Source of the DNA: Candidula unifasciata
Lineage: Eukaryota > Mollusca > Gastropoda > Stylommatophora > Geomitridae
Assembly (NCBI GenBank): GCA_905116865.2
Contig: CAJHNH020001150.1
Span: forward strand, 74,111-138,110
Direction: 5' to 3'
Length of the DNA: 64,000 nt
Shown here piece after piece: positions 47,746 through 61,620 of this stretch; positions within the stretch are counted from its first letter, which is position 1; each line of letters starts with the position of its first letter. The notes beneath the pieces are model-generated. The model made no database searches and had not been told where the DNA came from. It saw nothing but the letters and a program-made list of their open reading frames with translations. Made by a program: the position numbers and the translations under genes.

Positions 47746-49680
47746 TCGACACCTGCCATAGTTGACACAAACATGTCAACACATGCCATAGTTGACACAA
47801 ACATGTCGACACCTGCCATAGTTGACACAAACATGTCGACACCTGCCATAGTTGACACAAACATGTCAACACCTGCCATAGTTGACACAAACCAGGAGAC
47901 AACTGATATTGTTGACATAAATCAGAAGACAACCCCCATTGTTGATTTAAACATGGTGGACACAAACATGTCGACACCTGCCATAGTTGACACAAACATG
48001 TCGACACCTGCCATAGTTGACACAAACCAGTAGACAACTGACATTGTTGACATAAACGTGTAGACACCTGCCATAGTTGACACAAACCGGTAGATAACCG
48101 CCATTGTTGACATAAACATGTCAACACCTGCCATAGTTGACACAACCAGCTGAAAACTGCCATTGTTGTTGATTTAAACATGTAGACACTCGCCATTGTG
48201 GACACAAACATGTCGACACCTGCCATAGTTGACACAAACATGTCGACACCTGCCATAGTTGACACAAACATGTCGACACCTGCCATAGTTGACATAAACC
48301 TGTCGACACCTGCCATAGTTGACACAAACATGTCGACACCTGCCATAGTTGACACAAACATGTCGACACCTGCCATGGTTGACACAAACATGTCGACACC
48401 TGCCATAGTTGACACAAACCAGAAGAAAACCGCCATTGTTGATTTAAACATGTAGACACCCGCCTTAGTTGACACAAACATGTCAACACCTGCCATAGTT
48501 GACACAAACCAGAAGACAACCGCCATTGTTGATTTAAACATTGTGGACACTTACATGTCGACACCTGCCATAGTTGACACAAACATGTCAACACCTGCCA
48601 TAGTTGACACAAACCAGAAGACAACCGCCATTGTTGATTTAAACATTGTGGATACAAACATGTCGACACCTGCCATAGTAAACACAAACATGTCAACACC
48701 TGCCATAGTTGACACAAACCAGAAGAAAACCGCCATTGTTGATTTAAACATGTAGACACCCGCCATTGTGGACACAAACATGTCAACACCTGCCATAGTT
48801 GACACAAACATGTCGACACCTGCCACAGTTCACACAAACATGTCGACACCTGCCATAGTTGACACTAACCAGAAGACAACCGCCTTTGTTGATTTAAACT
48901 TGTAGACACCCGCCATTGTGGACACAAACATGTCGACACCTGCCATAGTTGACACAAACATGTCGACACCTGCCATAGTTGACACAAACCAGAAGACAAC
49001 CGCCATTGTTGATTTAAACATGTAGACACCCGCCATTGTGGACACAAACATGTCGACACCTGCCATAGTTGACACAAACCAGAAGACACCTGCCATAGTT
49101 GACACAAACATGTCGACACCTGCCATAGTTGACACAAACTTGTCGACACCTGCCATAGTTGACACAAACCAGTAGACAACTGACATTGTTGACATAAACG
49201 TGTAGACACCTGCCATATTTGACACAAGCCAGTGGATGACCGCTATTGTTGACATAAACATGTCAACACCTGCCATAGTTGACACAACCAGCTGAAAACT
49301 GCCATTGTTGTTGATTTAAACATGTAGACACCCGCCATTGTGGACACAAACATGTCGACACCTGCCATAGTTGAAATAAACATGTAGACACCTGTCATTG
49401 TTGACATAAACATGTAGACACCTGTCATTGTTGACATAAACATGTAGACACCTGTCATTGTTGACATAAACATGTAGACACCTGTCATTGTTGACATAAA
49501 CATGTAGACACCTGTCATAGTTGACATAAACATGTAGAAACCTGCCATAGTTGACATGAACATGTTATGTAGACACCTGCCATTGTTAATATGAATATGA
49601 TATGTAGACATTTGCCATTGTTGGCGTAACCTGTCGACACCTGTCATTGTTGACATGAACATGTTATGTAGAAACTTGCC
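47746..49680. repeat. 30-bp minisatellite in intron 4, about 64 copies
   Basis: The unit is GACACCTGCCATAGTTGACA followed by CAAACATGTC. The multiple-of-three length keeps frames open (10-residue NMSTPAIVDT on +, SVSTMAGVDMF on -); these are shadows. Longer super-blocks that include AACCAGAAGACAACCGCCAT and GTTGATTTAAACATG recur. It adjoins the 5' end of the antisense LINE. Confidence 0.96.
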
Positions 49681-49762
49681 GTTGATGACTTAAACACACA
49701 GGCCAATGTTGATGTGAATACATAGACACTTGCTACTGAGCTGATTATGATCTGTCTTGCAG

Positions 49763-49884
49763 GATTCTCTCGTCCACTTGTTAACAAAAGCAGAACTTGC
49801 TGCAGCCAAGAAGATCTTCCAGAATTCTGACAAATCAAAGATAGAAGATGCCTGCAAGTCTGGAATGAACCCCGCATCACTTGT
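49763..49884 (+). CDS. PHF24-like gene, exon 5 (122 nt)
   Basis: The acceptor GATCTGTCTTGCAG ends at 49762 and the donor GT/GTAAGT starts at 49885. In phase 0 after exon 4 it encodes DSLVHLLTKAELAAAKKIFQ, then NSDKSKIEDACKSGMNPASL, plus two bases (phase 2). It aligns with the PHF24 helix 'SLLRLLTvkErerAraaF', in which Leu-Leu-Thr and the Glu/Ala spacing are conserved. In the family about 80 residues remain; no terminal exon was found in the last 14 kb, so it lies beyond the window or was missed. Total coding sequence seen: 1001 nt. Confidence 0.85.
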
Positions 49885-50062
49885 GTAAGTTTTGATATTA
49901 AAAAACATCACATCACTTGTGTACGTGGTGATATTACAAAACATTACATCACTTGCTTAAATGGTAACATTATAAACTATCACTTCAAATGTGTAAGTGG
50001 TGTAATTACAAATCGTCACACTACTTGTGTAAGCTGAGACATTACTTGTGTAAATGGTTGAG
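49885..50062 (+). repeat. 36-bp repeat built on the exon 5 splice donor, first copies
   Basis: Intron 5 starts inside the repeat. The real junction ATCACTTGT/GTAAGT recurs at about 49913 (ATCACTTGT/GTACGT) and then in decayed form until the LINE insertion at about 50070. Confidence 0.88.
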
Positions 50063-50069
50063 TTGATTC

Positions 50070-51005
50070 AAGAACCGACATCACAGCACTCGGGGCATTC
50101 CAAAAAGCACTCCGTCCCTATCTTCAGCAGCCAGTAAAGAGTTCCGATTCTAATGGTACCATTAGCATTCTGATTAAATGTCCGTCTTACCTTTCCTCTG
50201 AGCCTCGAACATCTCGTCACTCCCCCCTGCATCAATCTCACCAGACTGTGGTGATCCATTTGCTTCTCCAAACTGTACAAGCTCTCCCACAAGGCACTAA
50301 CCACATCTGCCTTATCATGCATCATTACTCCACCAAGCTGTGCAAAGCCAGCCAGTCTGTCTGCCTGTTCATTTCCCAACACACCGGCCAGCCCTGGTGA
50401 AAAAGTCCAAACAATACTCCTCATTACCATTAACTTTTGCAAGGAAACCCCAAGCACTTCTTTTGCCTCTTGACACTGAACCGTCAGTGTAAATTTCCAC
50501 CTCTGTGGCACCTGCTGGCCAGTTTCTGCATTCCCGGTTCCGTGTGATTATGACCCTACACAAGTCTGACTGTTCAGGTGGCACTTTGACCCACTCCTCT
50601 CCTCGGCTTATGTTCTCAAGGATGCACACCTGTCTGATTGTGTCTTCTGCCTGAGCCCTCCATGACGTTCCTCTTATCAGCCGCTGACCCTTAACTGTAC
50701 TCAGAGCTTCGTGCAAAGGGTGGTCTGTGTCTGCAGCTACCCTGAGATATGACTTGGTCTGCAGCACCTTGTGCCTACCTGCAACAGTCGGCAAACCAAG
50801 GGTGTATTGCACACACACACCACTGTTGTGTCTCTGGTGCAACCCAGAATGACCCGCATAGCTGCGTTCTGTATGCGCTCTAGTTTGTCAGTCTGACTCC
50901 TTGAGACGGTAAGTATTCCAAGGCCATAATCAACAACTGACAGGATCAGGTGCTGATATAGTGTGAAAAGAATTCTCTGCTCTATGTCAATTATAAACAT
51001 AGTCT
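50070..51005 (-). pseudogene. LINE 3' fragment (RT thumb plus RNase H), antisense in intron 5
   Basis: The minus strand reads an RT end (LILSVVDYGLGILTVSRSQT, DKLERIQNAAMRVILGCTRD). A linker ending ECRNWPAGATEVEIYTDGSV carries the first RNase H Asp. SAWGFLAKVN follows and, after a deletion, PGLAGVLGNEQADRLAGFA and the tail CFLECPECCDV. The Glu helix and central Asp strand of RNase H appear lost, so it cannot be active. It is inserted in the donor-derived 36-bp array. It is related to the RNase H fragments at 20830 and 24690. Confidence 0.82.
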
Positions 51006-51009
51006 TGAG

Positions 51010-51600
51010 TGAACATGTTGTGTAAATGGTAACAATGCAGAATATCACATCACTTGTGAAAGTGGTGACATTACAAAATATCACATCACTTGTGTAAGTG
51101 GTGACATTACAAAATATCACATCACTTGTGTAAGTGGTGACATTACAAAATATCACATCACTTGTGTAAGTGGTGACATTACAAAATATCACATCACTTG
51201 TGTAAGTGGTGACATTACAAAATATCCCATCACTTGTGTAAGTGGTGACATTACAAAATATCCCATCACTTGTGTGAGTGGTGTCATTACAAAATATCCC
51301 ATAACTTGTGTAAGTGGTGACATTACAAAATATCACCTCACTTGTGTAAATGGTGAAATTACAAAACATCACATGATTTGTGTAAGTAGTGATATTACAA
51401 AACAAAATCACATGACTTGTGTAAGCTTTAACAATTGCAAACATCACATCTCTTGTAGAAGTGGTGATGTTATGAAATATCACATCACTTCTGTAAAATA
51501 AGACATTACAAAATATTAAATCACTTGTGTATAGTTATTTTGCAAAACATTACATAACTTGTACAAGTGGTGATATTACAATCAAATATCTGTTATTTGT
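51010..51600 (+). repeat. 36-bp donor-derived minisatellite, main part, about 14 copies
   Basis: The unit is GTAAGTGGTGACATTACAAA followed by ATATCACATCACTTGT. Every well-kept copy shows ATCACTTGT/GTAAGT, identical to the exon 5 junction (nine exonic bases plus the donor). Variation rises after about 51340. Confidence 0.95.
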
Positions 51601-51639
51601 AAGGATGTCTAAGATTCTTTCATCATATTTATCACATCA

Positions 51640-54600
51640 TCCATTGGTTGTCTATCACATAATTTTAACTTTTATCTTGATTGAGGCCACTAGTTATCTA
51701 TCTCATAATTCTAACATGTATCTGGGATGATGAAACTATTTGTCTATCTCATAATTCCACCATATACCTGACATGATGTCACTGGTTATCTATCTCATAA
51801 TTCCACCATATACCTGACATGATGTCACTGGTTATCTATCTCATAATTCCACCATATACCTGACATGATGTCACTAGTTATCTATCTCATAATTCCACCA
51901 TATACCTGACATGATGTCACTAGTTATCTATCTCATAATTCCACCATATACCTTACATGATGTCACTGGTTATCTATCTCATAATTCCACCATATACCTG
52001 ACATGATGTCACTAGTTATCTATCTCATAATTCCACCATATACCTGACATGATGTCACTGGTTATCTATCTCATAATTCCACCATATACCCGACATGATG
52101 TCACTGGTTATCTATCTCATAATTCCACCATATACCTGACATGATGTCACTGGTTGTCTATCTCATAATTCCACCATATACCTGACATGATGTCACTGGT
52201 TATCTATCTCATAATTCCACCATATACCTGACATGATGTCACTAGTTATCTATCTCATAATTCCACCATATACCTGACATGATGTCACTGGTTATCTATC
52301 TCATAATTCCACCATATACCTGACATGATGTCACTGGTTATCTATCTCATAATTCCACCATATACCTGACATGATGTCACTAGTTATCTATCTCATAATT
52401 CCACCATATACCTGACATGATGTCAATGGTTATCTATCTCATAATTCCACCATATACCTGACATGATGTCACTAGTTATCTATCTCATAATTCCACCATA
52501 TACCTGACATGATGTCACTAGTTATCTATCTCATAATTCCACCATATACCTGACATGATGTCACTGGTTATCTATCTCATAATTCCACTATATACCTGAC
52601 ATGATGTCACTGGTTGTCTATCTCATAATTCCACCATATAACTGACATAATGTCACTAGTTATCTATCTAATAATTCCACCATATACCTGACATGATGTC
52701 ACTAGTTATCTGTCTCATAATTCCACCATATACCTGACATGATGTCACTAGTTATCTATCTCATAATTCCACCATATACCTGACATGATGTCACTAGTTA
52801 TCTATCTCATAATTCCACCATATACCTGACATGATGTCACTGGTTATCTATCTCATAATTCCACCAAATACCTGACATGATGTCACTGGTTGTCTTTCAA
52901 ATAATTCAAACATGTATACTGAATGCCACTTTTGTTTATCTCATATTTCTAAATATATCTGACATGATACCACTGGTTAGCTATCCCATAATTATAACAT
53001 GTATCTAACATGATTCCACTGGTCGTCTATTTCATAATTATATCATATATATCAGATATCATACCAATAGTTGTCTATCCCATAATTCTATAACATTGAT
53101 CTGACATTAAAATATAGTTTTCTATCACAAAATCCTAACATATATTTGACGTAATGCAACCAGTTGTCTATACTATAATCCTGAAATGTATCTGACATGA
53201 TACCACTAATTGTTTATCCCATAATTCTAACATATACCTGACATGATACCACTGGTTGTCCATTATATAATCTACCTTACATGATGCCACCAGTTGTCTA
53301 TCTCATAATTCTACCATTTATTTGAAATGATGCCACCAGTTGTCTATCATATAATTCTATCATTTACCTGATGTGATGCTACCAGTTTTCTATCCTATAA
53401 CTCTATCATATACCTGACATGATGCTACCAGTTGTCTATCCTATAATTCTATCATATACCTGACATGATGCTACCAGTTGTCTATCCTATAACTCTATCA
53501 TATACCTGACATGATGCTACCAGTTGTCTATCCTTTAATTCTATCATATACCTGACATAATGCTACCAGTTGTCTATCCAATAATTCTATCATATACCTG
53601 ACATGATGCTACCAGTTGTCTATCCTATAACTCTATCATATACCTGACATGATGCTACCAGTTGTCTATCCTATAATTCTATCATATAGTTGATGTGATG
53701 CTACCGGTTGTCTATCCTATAATTCTATCATATACCTGACATGATGCTACCAGTTGTCTATCCTATAATTCTATCATATACCTGACATGATGCTACCAGT
53801 TGTCTATCCAATAATTCTATCATATACCTGACATGATGCTACCAGTTGTCTATCCTATAATTCTATCATATACCTGACATGATGCTACCAGTTGTCTATC
53901 CTATAATTCTATCATATACCTGACATGATGCTACCAGTTGTCTATCCTATAATTCTATCATATAACTGACATGATGCTACCAGTTGTCTATCTTATAATT
54001 CTATCATATACCTGACATGATGCTATCAGTTGTCTATCCAATAATTCTATCATATACCTGACATGATGCTACCAGTTGTCTATCCAATAATTCTATCATA
54101 TACCTGACATGATGCTACCTGTTGTCTATCCTATAATTCTATCATATACCTGACATGATGCTACCTGTTGTCTATCCAATATTTCTATCACATACCTGAC
54201 ATGATGCTACCAGTTGTCTATCCTATAATTATATCATATACCTGACATAATGCTACCTGTTGTCTATCCTATAATTCTATCATATACCTGACATGATGCT
54301 ACCTGTTGTCTATCCAATATTTCTATCACATACCTGACATGATGCTACCAGTTGTCTATCCTATAATTATATCATATACCTGACATAATGCTACCAGTTG
54401 TCTATTCTATAATTCTATCATAAACCTGACATGATGCAACCAGTTGTCTATCTTATAATTCTATCATATACCTGACATGATGCTATCAGTTGTCTATCCT
54501 TTAATTCTATCATATACCTGACATGATGCTACCAGTTGTCTATCCTATAATTCTATTATCTATCTCATAGGATGCCACCAGTTGTCTATCCTGTAATTCT

Positions 54601-57600
54601 ATTATCTATCTTACATGATGCCACCAGTTGTCTGTCCTGTAATTCTATTATCTATCCTACATGATGCTACCAGTTGTCAATCCGATAATTCTATTATCTA
54701 TCTTACATGATGCCACCAGATGTCTATCCTATAATTCTATTATCTATCTTACATGATGCTACCAGTTGTCTGACCTATAATTCTATCATATACCTGACAT
54801 GATGCTACCAGTTGTTTATCCTATAATTCTATCATATACCTGACATGATGCTACCAGTTGTCTATCCTATAATTCTATCATATACCTGACATGATGCTAC
54901 CAGTTGTCTATCCTATAACTCTATCATATACCTGTCATGATGCTACCGGTTATCTATCCTATAATTCTATCATATACCTGACATGATGCTACCAGTTGTC
55001 TATCCTATAATTCTATCACATACTTGACATGATGCTACCAGTTGTCTATCCTATAATTCTATCATATACCTGACATGATGCTACCAGTTGTCTATCCTTT
55101 AATTCTATCATATACCTGACATGATGCTACCAGTTGTTTATCCTATAATTCTATCATATACCTGACGTGATGCTACCAGTTGTCTATCCTATAAATCTAT
55201 CATATACCTGACATGATGCTACCAGTTGTCTATCCTATAATTCTATCATATACCTGACATGATGCTACCAGTTGTTTATCCTATAATTCTATCATATACC
55301 TAACATGATGCTACCAGTTGTCTGTCCTATATTTATAACATGTATATGACATAATGCCACCAGTTGTCTATCCTATAATTATAACATGTATTTGACATGA
55401 TGCTACCAGTTGTCTATCCTATAATTTTATCATATACCTGAAATAATGCTACCAGTTGTCTATCCTATAATTCTATCACATACTCGACATAATGATACCA
55501 GTTGTCTGTCCTATAATTCTATCATATACCTGACATGATGCTACCAGTTGTCTGTCCTATAATTCTATCATATACCTGACATAATGCTACCAGTTGTCTA
55601 TCCTGTAATTGCATCATATACCTGACATGATGCTACCAATTGTCCATCCTATAATTCTATCATATACCTGACATGATGCTACCAGTTGTCTATCCTATAA
55701 TTCTATCATATACCTGACATGATGCTGCCAGTTGTCTATCCTATAATTCTATCATATACCTGACACGATGCTATCAGTTGTCTATCCCATAATTCTATCA
55801 TATACCTGACATGATGCAGCCAGTTGTCTATCCTATAATTCTATCATATACCTGACATTATGCTGCCAGTTGTCTATCCTATAATTCTATCATATACCTG
55901 ACATGATGCTACCAGTTGACTATCCTATTATTCTATCATATACCTGACGTGATGCTACCAGTTGTCTATCCTATAATTCTATCATATACCTGACATGATG
56001 CTACCAGTCTTCTATCCTATAATTCTATCATATACCTGACATGATGCTACCAGTTGACTATCCTATAATTCTATTATATACCTGACGTGATGCTACCAGT
56101 TGTCTATCCTATAATTCTATTATATACCGGACATAATGCTACCAATTGTCTATCCTATAATTCTATCATATACCTGACATGATGCTACCAGTTGTCTATC
56201 CTTTAATTCTATCATATACCTGACATGATGCTACCAGTTGTCTATCCTATAATTCTATCATATACCTGACGTGATGCTACCAGTTGTCTATCCTATAATT
56301 CTATTATATACCTGACGTGATGCTACTAGTTGTCTATCCTATAATTCTATCATATACTTGACGTGATGCTACCAGTTGTCTATCCTATAATTGTAACATG
56401 TATATGACATGATGCTACCAGTTGTCTATCCTATAATTGTAACATGTATATGACATGATGCCACCAGTTGTCTATCCTATAATTATAACATGTATTTGAC
56501 ATGATGCCACCAGTTGTCTATCCTATATTCTATTATCGACATAATGTAGTTGTCTGACATATATGACATGATGCTACCAGTTGTCTATCCTATAATTCTA
56601 TCATATACCTGACATAATGCCACCAGTTGTCTATCCTATGAATTGCTACCAATTGTCCATCCTATAATTCTATCATATACCTGACATGATGCTACCAGTT
56701 GTCTATCCTATAATTCTATCATATACCTGACATGATGCCACCAGTTGTCTATCCTATAATTCTATCATATACCTGACATGATGCTACCAGTTGTCTATCC
56801 CTATATTCTATCATATACCTGACATGATGCTACCAGTTGTCTATCCTATAATTCTATCATATACCTGACATGATGCTACCAGTTGTCTATCCTATAATTC
56901 TATCATATACCTGACATGATGCTACCAGTTGTCTATCCTATAATTCTATCATATACCTGATGCTACCAGTTGTCTATCCTATAATTCTATCATATACCTG
57001 ACATGATGCTACCAGTTGTCTATCCTATAATTCTATCATATACCTGACATGATGCTACCAGTTGTCTATCCTATAATTCTATCATATACCTGACATGATG
57101 CTACCAGTTGTCTATCCTATAATTCTATCATATACCTGACATGATGCTACCAGTTGTCTATCCTATAATTCTATCATATACCTGACATGATGCTACCAGT
57201 TGTCTATCCTATAATTCTATCATATACCTGACATGATGCTACCAGTTGTCTATCCTATAATTCTATCATATACCTGACATGATGCTACCAGTTGTCTATC
57301 CTATAATTCTATCATATACCTGACATGATGCTACCAGTTGTCTATCCTATAATTCTATCATATACCTGACATATGCTGCCAGTTGTGATCATATAATTCT
57401 ATCATACCACATGATGCTACCAGTTGTCTATCCTATAATTCTATATATACCTGACATGATGCTACCAGTTGACTATCCTATGATTCTATCATATACCTGA
57501 CATGATGCTACCAGTTGTCTATCCTATAATTCTAACATATACCTGACATGATGCCACCAGTTGTCTATCCTATAATTCTATCATATACCTGACATGATGC

Positions 57601-60230
57601 TACCAGTTGTCTATCCTATAATTCTATCATATACCTGACATGATGCTACCAGTTGTCTATCCTATAATGATATTATATACCGGACATGATGCTACCAGTT
57701 GTCTATCCTATAATTCTAATCATATACCTGACATGATGCCACCAGTTGTCTATCCTATAATTCTATCATATACCTGACATGATGCTAACAGTTGTCTATC
57801 CTATAATTCTATCATATACCTGATGCTACTAGTTGTCTATCCTATAATTCTATCCTATAAGTTTCTATCATATATTCTGACATGATGCATGACCAGTTGT
57901 CTATCCTATAATTATAACATGTATTTGACATGATGCAACCAGTTGTCTATCCTTTATTTCTATCATATACCTGACATGATGCCACCAGTTGTCTATCCTG
58001 CAATTCTATTATCTATCTTACATGATGCCACCAGTTGTCTATCCTGTAATTCTATTATCTATCTTATATGATGCCACCAGTTGTCTATCTTATAATTCTA
58101 ATATTTATCCTATATTATGCTACCAGTTGTCTATCCTGTAATTCTATTATCTATCTTACATGATGCCACCAGTTGTCTATCCTGTAATTCTATTATCTAT
58201 CTTACATGATGCCACCAGTTGTCTATCCTATAATTCTATTATCTATCTTACATGATGCCACCAGTTGTCTATCCTATAATTCTATTATCTATCTTACATG
58301 GTGCCACCAGATGTCTATCCTATAATTATAACATGTATTTGACATGATGCCACCAGTTGTCTATCCTATAATTATAACATGTATATGACATAATGCCACC
58401 AGTTGTCTATCCTATAATTATAACATGTATTTGACATAATGCCACCAGTTGTCTATCCTATAATTATAACATGTATTTGACATGATGCCACCAGTTGTCT
58501 ATCCTATAATTATAACATGTATTTGACATGATGCCACCAGTTGTCTATCCTATAATTATAACATGTATTTGACATGATGCCACCAGTTGTCTATCCTATA
58601 ATTATAACATGTATTTGACATGATGCCACCAGTTGTCTATCCTATAATATATACATGTATTTGACATGATGCCACCAGTTGTCTATCCTATAATTATAAC
58701 ATGTATTTGACATGATGCCACCAGTTGTCTATCCTATAATTATAACATGTATTTGACATGATGCCACCAGTTGTCTATCCTATAATTATAACATGTATTT
58801 GACATGATGCCACCAGTTGTCTGCCCTATATTTATAATATGTATATGACATAATGCCACCAGTTGTCTATCCTATAATTATAACATGTATTTGACATGAT
58901 GCCACCAGTTGTCTATCCTATAATTATAACATGTATTTGACATGATGCCACCAGTTGTCTATCCTATAATTATAACATGTATTTGACATGATGCCACCAG
59001 TTGTCTATCCTATAATTATAACATGTATTTGACATGATGCCACCAGTTGTCTATCCTATAATTATAACATGTATTTGACATGATGCCACCAGTTGTCTAT
59101 CCTATAATTATAACATATATTTGACATGATGCCACCAGTTGTCTATCCTATAATTCTATCATATACCTGACATGATGCTACCAGTTGTCTATCCTATAAT
59201 TCTATCATATACCTGACAAGTTGCTACCAGTTGTCTATCCTATAATTCTATCATATACCTGACATGATGCTACCAGTTGTCTATCCTATAATTCTATCAT
59301 TTACCTGACATGATGCTACCTGTTGTCTATCATGTAATTCTATTATCTATCTTTCATGATGCCACGAGTCGTCTATCCTGTAATTCTATTATCTATCTTA
59401 CATGATGCCTCAAGTTGTCTATCCTATAATTCTATCATTTACCTGACATGATGCCACCAGTTGTCTGTCCTATAATTATAACATGTATTTGACATGATGC
59501 CACCAGTTGTCTATCCTATAATTATAACATGTATTTGACATGATGCCACCAGTTGTCTATCCTATAATTATAACATGTATTTGACATGATGCTACCAGTT
59601 GTCTGTCCTATAATTATATCATTACCTTTTGTGATGCCACCAGTTGTCTGTCCTATAATGTATTGTTGTATTTGACATGATGCTACCAGTTGTCTGTCCT
59701 ATAATTATAACATATACCTGACATGACATGATGCTACCAGTTGACTATCCTATAATTCTACATATATACCTGACGTGATGCTACCAGTTGTCTATCCTAT
59801 AATTCTATCATATACCTGACATGATGCTACCAGTTGTCTATCCTATAATTCTATCATATACCTGACATGATGCTACCAGTTGTCTATCCTATAATTCTAT
59901 CATATACCTGACATGATGCTACCAGTTGTCTATCCTATAATTCTATCATATACCTGATGCTACCAGTTGTCTATCCTATAATGTTCTATCATATACCTGA
60001 CATGATGCTACCAGTTGTCTATCCTATAATTCTATCATATACCTGACATGATGCTACCAGTTGTCTATCCTACCAAATACATTATCATATACCTGACATG
60101 ATGCTACCAGTTGTCTATCCTATAATTGTATCATATACCTGACATGATGCTACCAGTTGTTGTGTTATAATTCTATCATATACCTGACATGATGCCACCA
60201 GTTGTGTGTATTATCCTATAATTCTATTAT
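51640..60230. repeat. 46-bp minisatellite, about 185 copies in two main subtypes
   Basis: Subtype 1 (to about 52900): GTTATCTATCTCATAATTCC, ACCATATACCTGACATGATG, TCACTG. After a decayed zone (52900-53270), subtype 2: GTTGTCTATCCTATAATTCT, ATCATATACCTGACATGATG, CTACCA. A third variant (TATAACATGTATTTGACATGATGCCACC) dominates 58310-59130. No exon interrupts it. Confidence 0.97.
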
Positions 60231-61620
60231 ATACCTGACATGATGCTACCATTTGTCTATCCTATTATTCTATTCATATAGACATGTGTTCATTAGTTGT
60301 CTATCATATAAGTTATCATATACCTGACATGTACCTAGTTTGTCTATCCTATAATTGTTCATATTAGTGACATGCTACCAGTTTGTCTATCTATGTGATA
60401 GTTCTATCATATACCTGTTGTGATGCTACCAGTTGTCTATCCTATAGTTTCTATCATATTACATGATGCTACCAGTTGTCTATCCTATAATTCTATCATA
60501 AACATGATGCTACCAGTTGTCTATCCTATAATTCTATCATATATTTGATGCTACCAGTGTTGTCTATCCTATAATTGTATTCATATACCTGATGCTACCA
60601 GTGTGTCTATCCTATTGTGTATCATTAGTGATGTTCATTTGTCTGTGTTATCATTAGTTGTGTTCATATAGTTGTGATGCTATTAGTGTTGTTCATCTAT
60701 AATTGTATCATATACCTTCATGATGCTACCAGTTGTGTATCCTATAATTGTTCATATACCTGACATGATGCTACCAGTTGTCTTTCCTATAATTCTATTG
60801 TACCTCACATGATGCTACCAGTTTGTCTATCCTATAATTTCTATCATATCATGACAGTTGTGCTCACCAGTTGTCTATCCTATATTTATAATAATCATAT
60901 ACCTGATGTGTGTTCATTGTCTATCCTATAGTTCTATCATATACCTGATGATTCTACCAGTTGTCTATCCTATAGTTCTATCATATACCTGACATGATGC
61001 TACCAGTTGTCTATCCTATAATTCTATCATGCTAGTTGTCTATCATAAGTTCTGTTCATTACCTGATGTTGTCTATCCTATAATTCTATCATATACCTGA
61101 TGCTACCAGTTGTCTATCCTATAATTCTGTCATATACCTGATGCTACCAGTTGTCTATCCTGTATTCTATATATACCTGTGATGCTACCACCAGTTGTCT
61201 ATCATATAATTCTATCATATACCTGACATGATGCTACCAGTTGTCTTATTCTATTGGTTGCATTCATGGCTGTGTTGACATGATGCTTCCAGTGTGTCTA
61301 TCCTATAATTGGTATATACCTTACATGATGCTGTGTCTATCATATAAGTTGTTTTGATTGATGCTACAGTTGTCTATCCTATTGTGTATCATATACCTGA
61401 CATGATGCTACCAGTTGTCTATCATATAATTCTATCATGTACCTGACATGATTCATCAGTTGTCTATCCTATAATTCTATTCATATCATAGGATGTTCAC
61501 CAGTTGTCTATCCTGGTTGTTATATCATGTATTCACTTGTTGTGTGTAGTCATCATTCCTATTGTTGTGTTCACTGTTTGCGTTTACATGATGCTACCAG
61601 TTGTCTAGTTCCTCCATTGT
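60230..61620. repeat. Scrambled transition zone between the 46-bp and 13-bp arrays
   Basis: Fragments of the 46-bp unit (CTACCAGTTGTCTATCCTAT) are interspersed with TTGTGTTCATT words of the next array, with many indels. The disorder is sharply higher than in the preceding 8 kb. Confidence 0.85.

Noticed and set aside
47683..49662. Repeat proteins with NMSTPAIVDT or STMAGVDMF motifs
   Set aside because: Product of a 30-bp minisatellite in an intron; start codons and ends vary with the array and no domain is present.
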